A stretch of 8,741 nucleotides of DNA. It comes from Verrucomicrobia subdivision 3 bacterium UBA7542 (lineage in GTDB: Bacteria; Verrucomicrobiota; Verrucomicrobiia; Limisphaerales; UBA11358). Below are positions 7,501 through 8,741 of this stretch, one piece after another; position 1 is the stretch's first letter; each line of letters opens with the position of its first letter. The notes below the pieces were generated by a model that saw only the letters and a list, made by a program, of their open reading frames with translations, searched no databases and had not been told where the DNA came from. The stretch covers positions 1 through 8,741 of the forward strand of contig DLMG01000158.1 in NCBI GenBank assembly GCA_002479245.1, given 5' to 3'. Both the position numbers and the translations under genes were made by a program.

Positions 7501-7673
7501 GTTGGCCCTTGGCTTCGGGAAAATCCTACCAGGTGCAATTTAAGACCAATCTCACCGACTCCGTCTGGCTGAATCTGCCCGGCAACCTCACTTTTATCGG
7601 CGACACCGGTTATGTCAGCGACCCATCGCCCGCGCCCGGCCAAAGATTTTACCGCATCGTTTTGAATCCTTGA
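4560..7673 (+). CDS. Large exported protein of ~16 TolB/PD40-type beta-propeller repeats
   Basis: This 1037-residue protein starts with a signal peptide (basic MKNIPRERSW, hydrophobic core ~11-24, likely cleavage after STEA at 27). The body to ~950 is built of about 16 repeats, many near 58 residues apart, each with a core [DN]G[RQ][YF]VAF.S.A.NL, a loop such as PGDTNGIADVFVRD, and a strand AGTTTLVSVSTNG. These match blades of PD40/WD40-like TolB propellers; 16 blades would suit two eight-bladed rings, which is inference. Several loops have the form D-x-N-x-x-x-D, which could bind calcium. The last ~78 residues (960-1037) form a separate beta domain with YQVQFKTNLTDSVWLNLPG and a final RFYRIVLNP, a tail frequent on secreted verrucomicrobial proteins. 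No catalytic motif is seen; a binding or surface role is likely. The stop overlaps the next gene's start by one base (TGATG). Blades 5, 6, 8 and 12-13 are the most divergent. Confidence 0.85.
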   Translation: MKNIPRERSWGGLAAIFAAWCVFSTEAVQLVTVQGTSFAPQAGGSGDSGLSIISRDGRYVLFASTANNLTLTNNNNFVLPRRLNVFLRDRLAGTTTLVSVNMAGNGGGNGDSFPTGISTNGQFALFESSASDLVAGDTNNASDIFVRDVVNGLTTLISVSTNGNNGNGTSRGSVMTGNGRYVAFVSTASNLVPGDTNGIADVFVRDLQADTTTLASVGASTNSIVPPFGLTLTSFISSESPEITPDGRYVAFYSTATNLVPGVATNGDLFVRDLLGGNTLWASTNARAIGQSLIGNSNVVSCNYSISDDGQFVAFEACTNLPSGSNARGIVLRYHVPTGLTDILCTNASVPLSFFPNLHDLAMTPDGRFTAFVGNVSGTNKAIYLWDAQTGTNTLVSAKLDNSGPANGFCDAPVVSANGQFVAFTSTATNLVANTLAGDWHVYLRDTVAGATQLLDADTNGVGVGVASTMAPALSADGSVVAFDSANLLPDNRHLNYNVFACDLTAGATDLISARQPALPSQTPDGLSGLTPFSVSANGRFVAFYSDADDLALNDTNGFGDVFVRDLIAGTNILVSVNTNGNASGDGLSTDPSISSNGQYVVFTSSADNLVAGGTNERNVYIRDWQAGTTALISVSTDGLNPGNSDSFLPILSADGRYVLFHSKASNLATGSSGGVENLYFRDLQTGTTYALTSALGGIGAYSAASMTPDGQSVAFIGTAVGGSGTLFVWNSQSKALSYSSSPSIPSSPFPFVSISPNGQKLAYLANSPANLYVADLVANTVSTINPSGSFSSHAGLQFSSDGRFLTYAGKTNSATGAPNVFLYDFQTGNNLLISQNFNATGAANTNSDSPAISPNGRFIAYRSFATNIIPDDFNNVADLFIYDASNNATILVSVNGAGNSTADDRSLKPVFSSDSQTLFFQSWASDLSAPDCNSDSDIFALDLTALPVTGPGGGGSTNSASVFYAQLIPAGTFSPNPAISWPLASGKSYQVQFKTNLTDSVWLNLPGNLTFIGDTGYVSDPSPAPGQRFYRIVLNP

Positions 7674-8602
7674 TGATTATGAAAACGTTAGACAGGTTGG
7701 TGATTGAGAAAACCGGCGCCAGCGGCTTTACGCTGATTGAGCTGGTAGTCGTTATCGCAACTGTTGCCGTTCTGGCGGCGTTGCTGTTACCCGCCCTCGC
7801 CGGAACCAAGCCAAACACGCAGGCCTTTCAGTGCCTGGAAAATCAGCGCCAATTGATTCTGGCCTGGCAGATGTACGCCCAGGATAACAGCGATATTCTG
7901 CCGCCCAATGATTTTCCTTATGCAACACACGTAGCGCGAGATGGCACGGTGAAGAATTGGGTTTTCGGCACCATGTATCTTATTACGGATGCGATTGATG
8001 CTCCAGGTCTGGGACAAGGAATACAAGTGAACCCAGCGCTTACCTCGCTGGCCCTCTACAACACGAATCCCGCTGCTTATAAATGTCCGGCGGACATCAC
8101 TCTGTTCCAAGGCCACGTACGTCAACGCAGCGTGTCAATGAACAGCGCCGTTGGGACGGTATGGTATTCAGATTCGAACCACTACGGCACCAAGAAACCG
8201 GGAAGCGCGGTCGGAGGGGGATGGTTGCCAGGGACCTACAACGATTCGCAGACCACTTACCGCACCTATGGTAAAACCTCATCCTTTACTGTGCCGGGGC
8301 CGTCCAGCACCTGGGTAATCGCGGACGAGAATCCGAACACCATCAATGACGGGTCGTTGGTTGTAAGTATGGCACAGATAGTCGTTGATTTCCCTGCCAA
8401 CTATCATGGCGGCGGAGCCGGTCTGGCTTTTGCCGATGGTCACACGGAAATCCACAAATGGGTGGACGTTTTTTTAATGCTTCCTACCACACTTAACTTG
8501 CTAAATGCCAGTTCCGAAGTTGGAGCGCCGGTTTCACAATTTATGTCTGGCCCTTCGCAAGATTTGGCTTGGATACAGCCTCGGACATCAGCGCTTAAGT
8601 GA
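7673..8602 (+). CDS. Pseudopilin-like protein with prepilin N-terminus and H-X9-DG motif
   Basis: This 309-residue protein carries a type IV prepilin/type II secretion pseudopilin leader: GASG|FTLIELVVVIATVAVLAALLLPALAG, with cleavage expected between G18 and F19, Glu at mature position +5 (E23) and a hydrophobic helix to ~44. A prepilin peptidase would remove the leader and methylate F19. The C-terminal region has the H-X9-DG motif (H245, D255-G256, within YHGGGAGLAFADGH) that defines the prepilin-processing-associated family, which is expanded in Verrucomicrobia and Planctomycetes. The middle (~50-240) is the variable globular head, with Cys at 54 and another near 143. The role of the family is not established; it may sit in or on a pseudopilus. 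The ATG at 7673 overlaps the propeller stop, so translation is probably coupled; ATG at 7679 is an alternative. No other secretion or pilus genes are in the window. Confidence 0.92.
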   Translation: MIMKTLDRLVIEKTGASGFTLIELVVVIATVAVLAALLLPALAGTKPNTQAFQCLENQRQLILAWQMYAQDNSDILPPNDFPYATHVARDGTVKNWVFGTMYLITDAIDAPGLGQGIQVNPALTSLALYNTNPAAYKCPADITLFQGHVRQRSVSMNSAVGTVWYSDSNHYGTKKPGSAVGGGWLPGTYNDSQTTYRTYGKTSSFTVPGPSSTWVIADENPNTINDGSLVVSMAQIVVDFPANYHGGGAGLAFADGHTEIHKWVDVFLMLPTTLNLLNASSEVGAPVSQFMSGPSQDLAWIQPRTSALK

Positions 8603-8655
8603 TGCTATAGCAGTTCCAGTTAACATTGGCACAGTTTGATATGCCGCTGGAAAAA

Positions 8656-8673
8656 GCGGCGGAGGGCCGCCGC
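8656..8673. repeat. Short GC-rich hairpin after the pseudopilin gene
   Basis: GCGGCGG (8656-8662) and CCGCCGC (8667-8673) pair perfectly over seven bases around the loop AGGG. It lies 54 bases after the stop codon at 8602. It could end transcription or stabilise the mRNA 3' end, but there is no T run after it, so a simple intrinsic terminator is not supported. It adjoins the larger repeat cluster and may be part of it. Confidence 0.5.
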
Positions 8674-8741
8674 CCGTCCTCTCCATCCTCCGTAGCAGGG
8701 CTACTGCGGAGGACGGGCGTAGCAGTACTGCGGAGGGTGGA
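8671..8741. repeat. Inverted and direct repeat cluster at the right edge
   Basis: CGCCCGTCCTC (8671-8681) pairs perfectly over 11 bases with GAGGACGGGCG (8709-8719). Inside it, CCTCCGTAGCAG and CTACTGCGGAGG (8687-8712) form a second stem with one mismatch and one G-T pair. The unit CGTAGCAG ... ACTGCGGAGG occurs twice in tandem (8691-8712 and 8718-8736), separated internally by GGCT or by T. The window ends within the cluster, so its full extent is unknown. The composition resembles small dispersed repeats I associate with verrucomicrobial intergenic regions; that link is from memory and not tested. Confidence 0.7.

Overview
The window most likely comes from a member of the Verrucomicrobiota, probably of the Pedosphaera/Limisphaera type. 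This is inferred from three things. One is a pseudopilin-like protein with both a prepilin N-terminus and an H-X9-DG motif. Another is a very large secreted beta-propeller protein whose C-terminal ~80 residues match a tail common in secreted verrucomicrobial proteins (a 'NLTDSVW' stretch and a final 'RFYRI'). The third is the absence of Shine-Dalgarno sequences before the chromosomal genes. Planctomycetes and Lentisphaerae also carry H-X9-DG proteins, so the phylum is probable rather than certain. I see no rRNA, tRNA or CRISPR array.

Layout. Bases 1-~690 are one end of an insertion sequence of the ISNCY (IS1202-like) kind: the N-terminal 206 residues of a minus-strand transposase that runs off the window, plus a terminal segment with two copies of GGGGACATT. 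Bases 758-1528 encode a two-helix membrane protein with TPRs. Bases 1529-2110 are a degraded stretch: a short in-frame coding-like remnant, then an AT-rich small membrane protein gene split by a one-base frameshift at a run of six T. Bases 2169-2711 hold a DUF433 / DUF5615 (PIN-like) pair, a probable toxin-antitoxin module. Bases 2824-4380 are der, the essential double-GTPase ribosome assembly factor, with an unusual DNA heptad repeat inserted in frame in the linker between its two GTPase domains. A 179-base gap with a possible promoter follows. Bases 4560-7673 encode a 1037-residue exported protein of about 16 propeller-type repeats. Its stop codon overlaps the start of a type II pseudopilin-like H-X9-DG protein (7673-8602). 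The last ~85 bases are a GC-rich cluster of inverted and direct repeats.

How the genes relate. der is housekeeping and unrelated to its neighbours. The propeller gene and the pseudopilin-like gene are coupled (TGATG) and probably translated together; both look like cell-envelope or secreted products. The region left of der is accessory: an IS end, a toxin-antitoxin-like pair and a broken gene in one 2.7 kb stretch suggest a site that collects insertions. I do not see a clear new multi-gene system. The items most worth a second look are the repeat inside der, the propeller/pseudopilin pair, the frameshifted membrane gene and the repeat cluster at the right edge.
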